This document shows, one piece after another, positions 30,153 through 39,872 of a stretch of 64,000 nucleotides of DNA. The stretch is from assembly GCA_023212725.1 (NCBI GenBank), contig JALBYF010000022.1, positions 1 through 64,000 of the forward strand, written 5' to 3'. Origin of the DNA: Tranzscheliella williamsii (Eukaryota > Basidiomycota > Ustilaginomycetes > Ustilaginales > Ustilaginaceae). The first letter of the stretch is position 1. Every line of letters begins with the position of its first letter. The position numbers were made by a program, and so were the translations under genes. The notes beneath the pieces were generated by a model. The model was given only the letters and a program-made list of their open reading frames with translations, made no database searches and was not told where the DNA came from.

Positions 30153-33100
30153 CTACATGAGCAGCGCGACAAAGTTGCTGGGGAACGTGTTGGCGCCTGC
30201 CTTTCGGCGCGCTTCGTCGAGCAGCTCGCCCTGCCACCATCCGTCCGCCTCGGTGTGGGTGACGGCGATGATGTCGCCGGTCGTGAAGCTGAACTCGTCC
30301 GGGTTGGTCGCCTGGTAATCATACAGCGCTTTGACATAGAAGAGGATCGGCTTGCCCGAGTCGCTGTACTGGCCCGTCGGTGCGTGACCCTGCGGCTGAG
30401 GTGGTCCATGTGCCGGCGCCGGCGCCGGCTGCTGCTGCGGAGGCGCGGCGGCAACCGGCGAAGGGCTCGTAGGTCGCGCCCACTGCTGCTGCTGCGGTTG
30501 CTGGCCCAGATGGTGCTGAGATTGAGTCTGCGTGGGTTGCTGCTGATGAAGGCTCATAGAGCTCGGCTGATGAGCATGACCGGACCCATTCGGCATGGGG
30601 ATGCCGTGGTGTTGCGCTTGCTGCTGCTGCTGCAGATACTCTTGCATATACACCGACGCTGGAGTCTCTTGATGATGCGGCAATGTCTGTTGCTGCAGAG
30701 CAGAGCCTGTCGGAGGGGTTGGGTGCCCGTAATATGCCTGTGGCGGCTGCTGCTGTTGCGCTTGTTGGGTCGGTGGTGGCTGTTGCTGTTGATACGGCGA
30801 CTGTATCGGTGCCGGAGCTGTCGAGTACTGCGAAGGATGCTGCTGTTGCTGAGCCATATGAGCAGGCATGCTCTGACTTGTCGTCGGGGGTTGAGGATGC
30901 TGAGGATGCTGAGGGTGCTGAGGGTGCTGAGGATGCTGGGCCTGGTGCGGTTGGGGGCTCTGCGAGAAGACTGGCCCGCCATACGCACCGAACTGCCCGG
31001 GCGCCGGCGTGCTTGACTGCGAAGGAATTTGACCCGTGGTCGAATACATGGATGGCTGCGCGACATGCTGGCTGGAATAAGGTTGATGGCCCTTAGACAG
31101 AGAGCCTTGATACGTGTAAGGACTTTGGCCGTGAGTCGGAGCTGCTTGGCCGTAGTGACTGGAAACAGAGGTCTGAGCCTGATGTTGCGGGTTCGAGACG
31201 GAGGCCTGGGCCTGATGGTGCGGATTCTGAGCATAGTTCCCGTGGACCACGGACGCAGGTCTTGGCGGTTGCGCCTGCGCTGGAGGTATACCATGTCCAG
31301 GGGCTGCAGCCTGCTGCTGTTGCGGCGGCACACTCCCGGCTCTGCGCATGTAGTCGACGGCCATCTGATCATGCGTAACAGAACCGGTGGCGTCAAGTGA
31401 GATGCCGAGCGGTGTTGTGCTGCGCGGCGGGACTTGGGACTGCCGCCGGGACAAGGTACCAGTGCGGGGTTGCTCCGAGGCAGGAGCTGCGGGCTGATGG
31501 GGCTGTTGCTGATGCTGTTGTGGTTGTTGTTGTTGAGTGGTTGGTCGAGTCCATGGCTGGGGGCTAGGACTTCGGCCTCGAGCTCCAACGCCTGCAAAAC
31601 CCTGTTCCTGTTTCATGGGACTCTTCGGCCGACTGCTAGAAGACTGAACGCCAGCATGAGAGGCAACAGAATTCTGCCTGGAAAGCGACTTGCGCTCACC
31701 AGGGAACGATTGCCCGTACTGGCCCACTACATCCTCGACTGGCAATGGTGATGCGGCTCTTGCCGGCGCTTGCATAAAGGCGGCTGAGGGAGATCGAGCG
31801 CGAGGTGGGAGGTTGTGAGCCGTCGACGGTGATGGGGGATGAGCATGTTGGGGTGGCATGTTCTGCACGATCTGGCCGGGTTGAGCAAAAGGAGGCGGCG
31901 GCTGAGCTTCTGCCGTAAGGCTTTCTCGTCTGGCAAGGCCTGGCGAACGGCCACCTGGTCTCAATCTAAGACTGGCAAGAGCCTTGGCGATCGGGTCTTC
32001 GTCGTTGCCGCCCTGCTCTGCTGTTGGCGGATTGCTGTGCGTCGCTCCTCCGCCAAGTGGAGCCACTGATCCTACTCTTGGTGACTGGGTCTTGTTCTGA
32101 GACAAAGAAGAGGTGCGGGCGAGAAAAGATTTAGCTGACATCCTTCGTTGTGCCTCTGGTTTGGGAGGTGTGTTCGGAGACAGGTCGGCTTGGTAGCTTG
32201 GCATAGAACTCACCGGAGCTGTAGGACCGCTCGATGTAGACATGCCAGGGAGAGCGACAGCACCGGGAGGAAGATTAGAGAACGTATGGCTGTCATCAAT
32301 TCCGTTTTGGCCGCCGACATAACTTTGTTGCGCTCCGTGACTCTCGTCAGGCTCTGGAGGAACGGGCTTCGTTGACGAGGTAGGTCTGGCTGGGGCTACA
32401 TTTGAGTGGGGCTGCATTGGTTGTCTTGGTTGAGCCGTCGGAGGCTGCGGCGGGTGCTGTTGCTGAGGATCATGTGACAGATTCTGCTGCTGTGTAGGAG
32501 GGGCGGATGACTGTTGAGGGACCGGCAGCTGAGTTGGCCTTGTAGTATTCCGTTGAAATTTAGCTGTATGGTAGACAGGGCGAGGCGGGGGCGCCTGACC
32601 CTTGGCATAATTGATGTATTCCGGAGGGGCCGGGATCAGGGAACCAGTACCACAGTACTGTATGAAATATTGAATGTCTCTTGGTGTCTCGACATTCTCC
32701 AGACTGACTCGAATACGTTCGCACGATTCGTCGTCGGCCACGCACACCGCCGAGACGGCATTAGCGAAATTCCATAGATTGCTCTTGGTAAAGTCGATGC
32801 GCTCTTCCTCCTGATCTTGGCATTGGTCAAGATAGGCTTTCCACTCTGTGTTCCACTTGAGAGTGGTGTCCTTCAAGGCTCTGACAAAGTTCTGATAATC
32901 CTTGTCGTTCTGACTCACGGTCGCTTGAGCCTTGTCTAATTTGTAGGCGACTTTGTCTAGGTCTTTGCCCTGCACGAGGCTACTTTGAGCAGTGTAGCCG
33001 TTGATTTTGATGCAATCTTGCTCGTAGCGCTCCCTTGATTTGTGAACGTACTGTTCCTGCGTTTGTTTGTTCTTGTGGAGCTTTTCGATGTGAGCTTGGG

Positions 33101-33593
33101 CAGTCTTGCGAGCAGACCAAGATCGATTTGTAAAGTCGGTGAGGGCGCCTTCAAGGTCCTTCTTTATCATATTTGAAAGATCTTGGTGGGTGCGCGATGT
33201 GGCGTCGAGCTCGATCTTGACCACGTCAAACGCGGCCTTCAAGGCGCCCGTCTCTTGCTGCCCAAGCGCCTGCTTGGACAGCTTGGCCAAACGCTTGGCA
33301 TAATCCGCCTCAATATCGGCTCGTTCTTTGTAGAGCGTCTTCAGATCTTCCAGCGTACGCTGGGAAGCCCTCATACGTGCCGATATGGCGTCAAAGCCGG
33401 CGTCGTTGTTGCCCCAAAATGCATTGCAGAAGGCAGTTGTCTCGGCCAGCTCTTGTCTAATGTACTCGTCTTCGGCAGCGAGACGACGACCGGCCTCTCC
33501 TCCATCTGGACCCATGCTGCCACTTGCCCGTTCGGCGCGCGAACGTGAGCTGTGGCCCGAACCAGCAGACGAAGACCTTCGATCAGACGGCAT
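30153..33593 (-). CDS. F-BAR/SH3 cytokinesis scaffold, Cdc15/Hof1-like
   Basis: 1146 residues, one exon. The N-terminal F-BAR domain (about 45-310: FCNAFWGNNDAGFDAISARMRASQRTLEDL; YKERADIEADYAKRLAKLSKQ; KSRERYEQDC; FVRALKDTTLKWNTEW; ESCERIRVSLENVETPRDIQYF) binds and curves plasma membrane. A very long disordered middle is rich in Pro, Gln, His and Ser, including five HPQ repeats and several poly-Q runs. An SH3 domain closes the protein (YVKALYDYQATNPDEFSFTTGDII ... GWWQGEL ... FPSNFVALLM). This order matches Cdc15, Imp2 and Hof1, which organise the contractile ring and septum. ATG 33593 starts directly before the family region; the open frame continues 93 codons upstream without an ATG I would trust. 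Confidence 0.92.
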   Translation of the reverse strand: MPSDRRSSSAGSGHSSRSRAERASGSMGPDGGEAGRRLAAEDEYIRQELAETTAFCNAFWGNNDAGFDAISARMRASQRTLEDLKTLYKERADIEADYAKRLAKLSKQALGQQETGALKAAFDVVKIELDATSRTHQDLSNMIKKDLEGALTDFTNRSWSARKTAQAHIEKLHKNKQTQEQYVHKSRERYEQDCIKINGYTAQSSLVQGKDLDKVAYKLDKAQATVSQNDKDYQNFVRALKDTTLKWNTEWKAYLDQCQDQEEERIDFTKSNLWNFANAVSAVCVADDESCERIRVSLENVETPRDIQYFIQYCGTGSLIPAPPEYINYAKGQAPPPRPVYHTAKFQRNTTRPTQLPVPQQSSAPPTQQQNLSHDPQQQHPPQPPTAQPRQPMQPHSNVAPARPTSSTKPVPPEPDESHGAQQSYVGGQNGIDDSHTFSNLPPGAVALPGMSTSSGPTAPVSSMPSYQADLSPNTPPKPEAQRRMSAKSFLARTSSLSQNKTQSPRVGSVAPLGGGATHSNPPTAEQGGNDEDPIAKALASLRLRPGGRSPGLARRESLTAEAQPPPPFAQPGQIVQNMPPQHAHPPSPSTAHNLPPRARSPSAAFMQAPARAASPLPVEDVVGQYGQSFPGERKSLSRQNSVASHAGVQSSSSRPKSPMKQEQGFAGVGARGRSPSPQPWTRPTTQQQQPQQHQQQPHQPAAPASEQPRTGTLSRRQSQVPPRSTTPLGISLDATGSVTHDQMAVDYMRRAGSVPPQQQQAAAPGHGIPPAQAQPPRPASVVHGNYAQNPHHQAQASVSNPQHQAQTSVSSHYGQAAPTHGQSPYTYQGSLSKGHQPYSSQHVAQPSMYSTTGQIPSQSSTPAPGQFGAYGGPVFSQSPQPHQAQHPQHPQHPQHPQHPQPPTTSQSMPAHMAQQQQHPSQYSTAPAPIQSPYQQQQPPPTQQAQQQQPPQAYYGHPTPPTGSALQQQTLPHHQETPASVYMQEYLQQQQQAQHHGIPMPNGSGHAHQPSSMSLHQQQPTQTQSQHHLGQQPQQQQWARPTSPSPVAAAPPQQQPAPAPAHGPPQPQGHAPTGQYSDSGKPILFYVKALYDYQATNPDEFSFTTGDIIAVTHTEADGWWQGELLDEARRKAGANTFPSNFVALLM
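30892..30936. repeat. Five 9-bp tandem units encoding His-Pro-Gln repeats
   Basis: Units TGAGGATGC or TGAGGGTGC repeated five times within the disordered part of the F-BAR gene. On the coding (minus) strand they read CAG-CAT/CAC-CCT. The two unit variants differ at one silent position, so the array is likely length-variable between strains. Confidence 0.85.
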
Positions 33594-34787
33594 GATGTTT
33601 CCACTGACACCAAGGTAGCCAAACGATATATGTTCCGTGCAGCGAGGATGCGCTTCTGCCAAGCCCCACGAAACTGACAGAGCTAAGATTGAAAGCTGGG
33701 GACGAGTCGCTAGGGAGTCGCGAGGGAGTTGCTGAAGAGATGCGCTCTGGAAGCTACGTGTGACCGTGCAGCTGCGATCGGAGTCAGGGTTTCTGACCGA
33801 TCGCTGGGAGCAGGTGTGAGTGAATAGAGCAGAGCTGAGTTGTGACGGTAGAAGCGCAAAGCATAGCCACAAATCTAAAATGTGATTGTGATGGGTTCAG
33901 TGTTGGCCTCAGCAACACCCGAAAATCGTCGCCGTCCGCACCTACCATTAAGATTCCGCACACTTTACTCTCAGCTCCGATCCATCAATGTAATCACAGA
34001 GCAAAACAACAGCCCTGGCAATTACAACCTGCATATGGACACGCGTTCCCCTGAGTCCTACAACAGGAGACGACAAAAGGAGATGGGGGATGGAAAGGGT
34101 TCTTTGGGTGTTAGATCTTCAACCGGAACTTGAACTGCTTCCTATTCCGGTTTGTGACCCGGGGGTCTGCGAGGGATCCATGGGTTGAGCAATGAGCGCA
34201 GACAAGGTGAACTACCGAGGAGCAACAAGGTAAACAGAGCTGGCGGGTTCGTTCGTATATTGCTATAGCCAGCTTTGAGGCGTTGTTTCGCTCACAGCGA
34301 CAACTGTGTCGATGGAGTTGGCATTTCGTGTTTTGAGATAGTAAAACGTGGATGTGACCGTTGGGCAGTACTTTTTATTCTGGGCCATTTTCTTGTGACT
34401 TATATCATGCATGATCTCAAAACTGAGCCCATACTGTCACTTGAACTTGGCTAACTCCCACATCGACATCGGAAGCTCGCCGAAAGCGACAGAACGCCCA
34501 TGGTCCGGTAGTGCTGCTCTATGCATCGGTGATCGTAGAAAGGTTGGTTGTCAAGCTCGTTGCCGAATCAGGCTTCTGACTTTCCAGTGGCCTTTCACCG
34601 CCGAGAGCGACCAGGCGTTTTCCTGACCGGCATCTCAAGCTGTCTCACGATCACCAGGCTTGATGGCTCCCCGAACCGAAGATGGCAACCAGCCCTGACT
34701 GCTTACATGCGATGTCAGCGATTTCAGATGACTAGTCATTGAGACTATCTATTTGGTCATCCCTTGCCAGCAAGAATTCCCGCCAAG
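33594..34787. promoter_or_regulatory. Divergent intergenic region, F-BAR protein / CorA-family transporter
   Basis: 1.2 kb holding both promoters. It is AT-richer from about 34200 to 34450. No convincing coding frame or RNA gene. Confidence 0.55.
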
Positions 34788-37700
34788 ATGGCTTCCTTCA
34801 CTGAGTCAGTGCGCGAGAAGTCCAGCCGCCTGGTTGAGAGTGGTCACGGCGCTCCCAGCCCTGGAGAACAAGGCCGTCCGCTCCCAATGCAGGAAGAGCC
34901 GAATGTCAGAGAGGTGCCAGAACTCCCTCCGCATGCACGCCTGCCTGCGGACGTGCCGCCACCACCAAGGCGGCCGGTAAGCTTCGGCGACGCGCTGATG
35001 GACGACGCGCTGCGGTCCTTGCCGCCTGCCGCGCATAGAGATGCTCAGAGGCAACGACCACCCGCCAATGCGCTAGCGATGCTCAACCCGTCTGGATTCG
35101 GGTCGTCCGCGCCTTCCTCCAGCGCCCTGCATAGAACTGCCACCGCAGGCAGTGGACACAGCCACAACTCTGCAACCAGTGGCTCACACACCTCTATATC
35201 GCAAAGGCCGACAGGCTTGCGTGCCGCTTTCACCCGCATCACCACCTTCACTGGTCCTTCCAGTCCGAAGCAAGATCCAGCCGCCTCGCCCACCCTCAGT
35301 ATTCGGCGCTCGTCTGTTTTTCATACGTCTTCTGTGCAGAAGACGAAAGCAGCGCGCCGTGCAGCTCGTCGCAAGGCGAAAGAAGAGAGTCGCCGTGCTC
35401 GTCGGTCGAAAGCACTTGGCACCGAAGAGCTAGCCGACGATGAGCGCGAGCGCGATCGTGATCTTGATCTTGATCTCGTCAGTATCGAAGACATTCCGCT
35501 CCGTCGAATCCAATCATCACGAGCCGCTCAGCTAGGTGATGAAATTGTGGGATTACCAGCAGAACCACCATTAGATGTTCCCGAAGCCAGCGCTCCGACG
35601 GCTTCGGCGCTCGCCAAAGCCTCCAGAGCTGGACGCAAACCCAAGAGGAAACTTCAATTCGCACCGGAGCAGAGGCGTGTTCGCAAGGTCGATCTACCGC
35701 AGGACTATGAAGCACAAGATACTTACCGTAACCTCTCAGAATACGTCTCCGCTTCTCGGGAGAAAAGGAGAATGCAACGTAAGCACTTAAGCAGCCGCTC
35801 TTACAAGGGGCGTTCCCGGAGAGGCTCTCGAGGCAGCCGTGGCAGCCGCAGCTCTGCCATCAGCAGCGCCGACTCAAGCAGTTCCAGCTCTTCCAGTTCG
35901 TCCAGCTCGTCCGACTCAAGCAGTTCGTCGAGCTCAGGTTCGGGACATGGACTGACCATTGCTCGCCTCAGAGCTTTCTTCGGTGACTCTTCAAGCTCCT
36001 CCAGCTCAGACTCTAATGACTCAGATTCCTCATCTTCAACCTCGAGCAGCAGCTCCAGCAGTCAGTCCACGACCACGGATGGCGCTTGGTCCCGACGATC
36101 TTCAGCACGACGCCTTTCATTTTCGGGTAGGCGCGCAAGATCCCGTAGAAGCGGCCTCCCACGGTCTCGTGCAGATCAGTCCGAAGCAAGCGATCTTCCC
36201 GGCTCTCCAGTTTCAAGTCGTAAAGGGCCGCTCACTCCATATTTCGCTCCTCTCACCGACTTTCCTCTTGGTAAGAAGGGCAATGAAAGTCGACAGACCA
36301 AAAAGGCAAAGCAGGCTGCCCGTAGAGCTAGGAAGAGAGAAGCCGACCTGATCAAGCAAGGTAGACTGCCACCCAAGCCAAGTCGCAGTGCGAGAGCCAA
36401 GGCCATCAGAGCACGTGAGCTGGCTGGCGGTGTGACCGAATACCAGCTCTTTACACCGATGCGTCTACCCATGGATGCCCGCTGCGCAGAGCGCCCGACG
36501 CTTGAAAAAACGCCGAAAGTCGAGCCGGGCACAACTGTGGTGTATAAAAAGACGATGAGGACGCGTTCTTGGGACGAGGTCCGAAATCACTTTCACGTAC
36601 TCAGAAACTATCTTCGTCAAGCCGACATATCAGGTGGCGACGTCGGCCTAGGTCCGGACGCCGCATATACGAGTGCACATCATCATAGTCATCATCATCC
36701 GCGAAGAAAAGGCGCACCGTCCGACGAGCCGCTAGGTGAAGGCGACCCAGCCGTCCGTTCTCGTCCGATGCCTTCTGTTGAGCCGGTAGAAGAACAACCT
36801 GAAGAAGAGTCTGGGCTCTTCGGCGGCGACTTGGCGTTGCCGCCGCCTGCGTTGTGTTTGCCTGAAGAGACGCTACGAATTGGCCAGAGCGATCTTAATT
36901 ATGGAAGCGCACCCGCAGACCCATCGCCAGACAACGAACACGATTACCAGTATGGAACTCAACTGCCGGCAGATCAGGAAGAAGAGACGCGGACTGGTCG
37001 CCACCTCTCCGATATGCCACTGAGCCCGAAATACTCGACTGTATTTGGTAAAAACTTTGGTCGCACACCTCGTGCTTTCCTTCCGCTATCCTCAAATCCG
37101 ACCGGGAAGGACAAGCAGAGACGACTTCCCTCTAATAGCGGGATGCCGACCACTGGCAATACTCAGACAGGTGACCCATCCAATCTACACCCATCAACTG
37201 TGCAAGCATTCTCTGAAAGTGATCGGAGCAAGACCGGGACCCTGGGCTCCAGCGAACCTGTGGAGGAAGGAGCATGGTGGCTGAATGTTCAATGCCCTAC
37301 GTACAAGGACATGCATGAGATCTCGAAGCTCTTCCCGATGCACCCATTGACAGTCGAGGATGTGCTGCAGCAGGATCCGCGGGAAAAGGTTGACGTCTTT
37401 GACCGTCTCGGCTACTACTTTGTTGTAATCCGTGCGATTGACGAGCGATACTTTCGATACACTTCGACAACCACAAAAAGCCCGTCACCTTCCCCTCCAA
37501 TGCGGGGAACTGCGACTTCGACTAGCACAGCTAAAGGTGACTTTACCACTTCAGAGAAGCTTGGCATAGACGATGCGAAGCCTCAAGATGGGGAAAGCAT
37601 CGAGATGAAGAACTTGAACGATGGCTACGATGGTCACGATCGCCCTGCTCCTTTACAGCACAGTCCATCGTACAATACCAGGCTAGCCGCCCCTGCAAGG

Positions 37701-39011
37701 ACAGGCAAAGGCCGTGTCGAAATCGTGGAAGGTATCGGAGGTAAAGAAGGGCTGGAAGGCGTCAGCGTCGGCGCCAATAACATATACCTGCTGGTGTTTT
37801 CGCATGGCGTCATCTCTTTCTCTTTCGACGATGTCAGCAAGCATATCGATCGAGTCATGGCGCGGCTCCTGGAGATCACACAGCCGGTGGAGCTGACAGC
37901 AGATTGGATTGCACACGACTTGTACGACTCGGTGGTTGATGCATTCTTCCCGCTGTTGTCATTCGTCCAATCGGAAGTCGTCGATGTGGAGGAGCTAGCA
38001 AACGAACCTGCAAGCCACACGAGCAGCAAGAAGAAGACGCACAACTTCGCACCAAAGCATCGGCGTCAGCGAGCCCTGCTCGGTCACAACCCGGAAGGAA
38101 GGCTGATAAGCGTCGAGCCCGTATCTGGCTCATCCTCTCCTGCATCGGAGGTCGAGAAAACGATGGCATTGCTGGAAGTGCGTCGTCTGAAAACGGTTCG
38201 CGCATTCAAGCCACTGCCTGTGCTTCCTCTAGGAGACTACGTGCTGAATCGTCTGCCGCTGACACTGGTAAAACATAAGCAAACGGTGACGATCTCTCGC
38301 CTGCCACAATGGGAGTTCAAGGACCGGCTTGAGGCGGAGATGCGCAAAACCGCTGCAGATATCGATGAAGCAAGCACCTCCGTCTTCGACACGCAAGCTG
38401 CCGCGGACCAGAGCATCATGCTGCATCGGATCGCGGATACGCGGAAGATTGTGACCGGCTTGTCGAGGCTGCTGGGTCCCAAGAACGACGCTGTGAAAGG
38501 ATTGCGGAAGCGGCTCACCGATCTGCAACAGCTGCAACGGCGCGAAGAGGCGGCAATGGGACGAATCGGAGCGAACAGCCGCAGCATGCTCGCGCGAACG
38601 GAGGTGTCGATGTACATGTCGGACGTGCATGACCACATCATCTCGATGCTGCACCAGCTCGCCTCCGGCGAGGGCCGGCTCTCCGAGATCCACCATGCCT
38701 ACCTGGCGCAGATCACGATTGAGAACAGGAAGTTCCGCCAAGGCACCGACGGCGCGATCCTCTTGCTCGCAGGGATCGGTATCACGGTGGTGACGATCAT
38801 CTTTGTCACCTCGCTGTTCTCCATCAACGTAAACACACCTACTAACAAGCTTTCGGACGACGCAGGCGAAGACGTCTACAGCCCCACCCACTCGTGGTGG
38901 TTCGGCGTCTTCAGCCTCTGCCTGCTTGCTCCCGTCCTCGTCTACTTCTACCTCCGCTTCGCCTGGAAGCAAAGCAAGCAAAAGATTGCCGCCCGTCGTG
39001 CGGCGCGCTGA
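34788..39011 (+). CDS. CorA-family divalent metal transporter with a very long N-terminus
   Basis: 1407 residues, intronless. The start at 34788 is the first true ATG; the frame above begins at TTG. About 830 disordered residues come first, including poly-Ser/Asp tracts near 357-428 and a His cluster (HHHSHHH, 631-637). The CorA cytosolic part starts near WWLNVQCPTYKDMHEISKLFPMHPLTVEDVLQQDPREKVDVFDRLGYYFVVIRA and continues with NNIYLLVFSHGVISFSFDD. The long stalk helix includes ISMLHQLASGEGRLSEIHHAYLAQI. Two C-terminal membrane segments follow (ILLLAGIGITVVTIIFVTSLFS and WWFGVFSLCLLAPVLVYFYLRF). Where CorA, Alr1 and Mnr2 carry GMN after the first membrane helix, this protein reads SIN (1345-1347). 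Mg2+ or another metal is the likely substrate, but the changed filter leaves this open. Confidence 0.9.
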   Translation: MASFTESVREKSSRLVESGHGAPSPGEQGRPLPMQEEPNVREVPELPPHARLPADVPPPPRRPVSFGDALMDDALRSLPPAAHRDAQRQRPPANALAMLNPSGFGSSAPSSSALHRTATAGSGHSHNSATSGSHTSISQRPTGLRAAFTRITTFTGPSSPKQDPAASPTLSIRRSSVFHTSSVQKTKAARRAARRKAKEESRRARRSKALGTEELADDERERDRDLDLDLVSIEDIPLRRIQSSRAAQLGDEIVGLPAEPPLDVPEASAPTASALAKASRAGRKPKRKLQFAPEQRRVRKVDLPQDYEAQDTYRNLSEYVSASREKRRMQRKHLSSRSYKGRSRRGSRGSRGSRSSAISSADSSSSSSSSSSSSSDSSSSSSSGSGHGLTIARLRAFFGDSSSSSSSDSNDSDSSSSTSSSSSSSQSTTTDGAWSRRSSARRLSFSGRRARSRRSGLPRSRADQSEASDLPGSPVSSRKGPLTPYFAPLTDFPLGKKGNESRQTKKAKQAARRARKREADLIKQGRLPPKPSRSARAKAIRARELAGGVTEYQLFTPMRLPMDARCAERPTLEKTPKVEPGTTVVYKKTMRTRSWDEVRNHFHVLRNYLRQADISGGDVGLGPDAAYTSAHHHSHHHPRRKGAPSDEPLGEGDPAVRSRPMPSVEPVEEQPEEESGLFGGDLALPPPALCLPEETLRIGQSDLNYGSAPADPSPDNEHDYQYGTQLPADQEEETRTGRHLSDMPLSPKYSTVFGKNFGRTPRAFLPLSSNPTGKDKQRRLPSNSGMPTTGNTQTGDPSNLHPSTVQAFSESDRSKTGTLGSSEPVEEGAWWLNVQCPTYKDMHEISKLFPMHPLTVEDVLQQDPREKVDVFDRLGYYFVVIRAIDERYFRYTSTTTKSPSPSPPMRGTATSTSTAKGDFTTSEKLGIDDAKPQDGESIEMKNLNDGYDGHDRPAPLQHSPSYNTRLAAPARTGKGRVEIVEGIGGKEGLEGVSVGANNIYLLVFSHGVISFSFDDVSKHIDRVMARLLEITQPVELTADWIAHDLYDSVVDAFFPLLSFVQSEVVDVEELANEPASHTSSKKKTHNFAPKHRRQRALLGHNPEGRLISVEPVSGSSSPASEVEKTMALLEVRRLKTVRAFKPLPVLPLGDYVLNRLPLTLVKHKQTVTISRLPQWEFKDRLEAEMRKTAADIDEASTSVFDTQAAADQSIMLHRIADTRKIVTGLSRLLGPKNDAVKGLRKRLTDLQQLQRREEAAMGRIGANSRSMLARTEVSMYMSDVHDHIISMLHQLASGEGRLSEIHHAYLAQITIENRKFRQGTDGAILLLAGIGITVVTIIFVTSLFSINVNTPTNKLSDDAGEDVYSPTHSWWFGVFSLCLLAPVLVYFYLRFAWKQSKQKIAARRAAR
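35858..36070. repeat. Poly-serine/aspartate low-complexity coding tracts
   Basis: Two blocks of near-continuous Ser codons (AGC, TCC, TCG and others mixed) with occasional Asp, inside the disordered N-terminus of the CorA-family protein. Mixed synonymous codons argue for selection on the peptide rather than recent triplet slippage. Confidence 0.75.
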
Positions 39012-39451
39012 TGCCTCTCCAGTGTATTCCCACTTGTAATACTTCCATCCCGGCTGCCCCCGCTCTATTGTCTACTGGGGCACCTTGTACTTGTACCATC
39101 ATGCATTCGTGCTTATAGACGCTCAGCGCGAGCGGCCATACCAAAACAATATTCTGTTGACGGCACAACCACTTGGGCCAGTCTAGCTGGGGTGCAGTAC
39201 GGCGCGGAGGGACACGTGTAGGTACGAAGCGCAGAAGCAGGCATGAGAGAGCAAATTGCATGGGCGGTGAAGCGAGCTACATGTCTCTTTGGAAGCAGCC
39301 AAGTGAACGCAAGACTAGTGCGTTGGGTAGGGAGGAGGTTGCTGGATTACCAAGAAGCCTTGGCGCTGCGGATCATCGGACGCGGAGCGAGAGGTTAGTG
39401 CTCAAATCTATTGGGACGGCTTGCACCCGGTGCAAGGTCGCGGCGGAAGAC
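39012..39451. other. Convergent intergenic region
   Basis: 440 bases between the stops of the transporter and the COX7C-like gene. 3' UTRs are expected, and I see no other feature. Confidence 0.55.
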
Positions 39452-39872
39452 TCACATCTGGAACTTGGCAGCGATGAAGGGAAGAGAAAAGCCAAAGACC
39501 AGGAAGGTGCTGACGCCGATGGCGACTGGGATCTTGCGGGTGGGGCCGGAAGGGAAGGGCACTGGCGGAACGCAGATGGAACGGGCAAGGGATCGCTGTC
39601 AGTACGTCTGTGCAGCCGCTGAGATCGTGTGCGCTGGGTGGAAACTTACGAGACTGCGTGGTAGACAGCAGCGTGAGAGCAGTTTCACAAGACATGTACA
39701 GGTATACGGGTCAGCAACGGGCAGGGCAGCTATGGCGGAGCTGTGGGGAAGCAGGGCAGCTTACGGTCTCGTGGGTGTTCTCGACGTGCAGGTTGCGTCG
39801 GAGAAGCGGGGCCTGCTGCTGGCGGAGAGCAGTACGGGCGGTCCGTACGGTCTGTCGGGCAATGAGGGACAT
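39452..39872 (-). CDS. COX8: Cytochrome c oxidase subunit VIIc (COX7C/yeast Cox8) with a 4-nt microexon
   Basis: Small inner-membrane subunit of respiratory complex IV. Exons: 39872-39765 (36 codons), microexon 39653-39650 (TCTC), and 39561-39452. Introns are 111 nt (GTAAGC...GCAG) and 88 nt (GTAAGT...CCAG). Translation gives 73 residues: a basic presequence (MSLIARQTVRTARTALRQQ), cleavage region RRNLHVENTHET, then SLPFPSGPTRK, and a single membrane helix (VAIGVSTFLVFGFSLPFIAAKF). The spacing RR-x-H...LPF...PF is that of human COX7C and yeast Cox8 (NLPF/NIPF). Exon 1 ends in phase 0 while exon 3 needs one preceding base, so no single-intron model joins them; the 4 bases repair the frame exactly and supply the conserved Leu codon's first base. 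Confidence 0.87.

Noticed and set aside
33594..33872. 93-codon N-terminal extension of the F-BAR protein
   Set aside because: Open frame but not family-like. ATG 33593 directly precedes the recognisable N-terminus, and the extension lies in the promoter.
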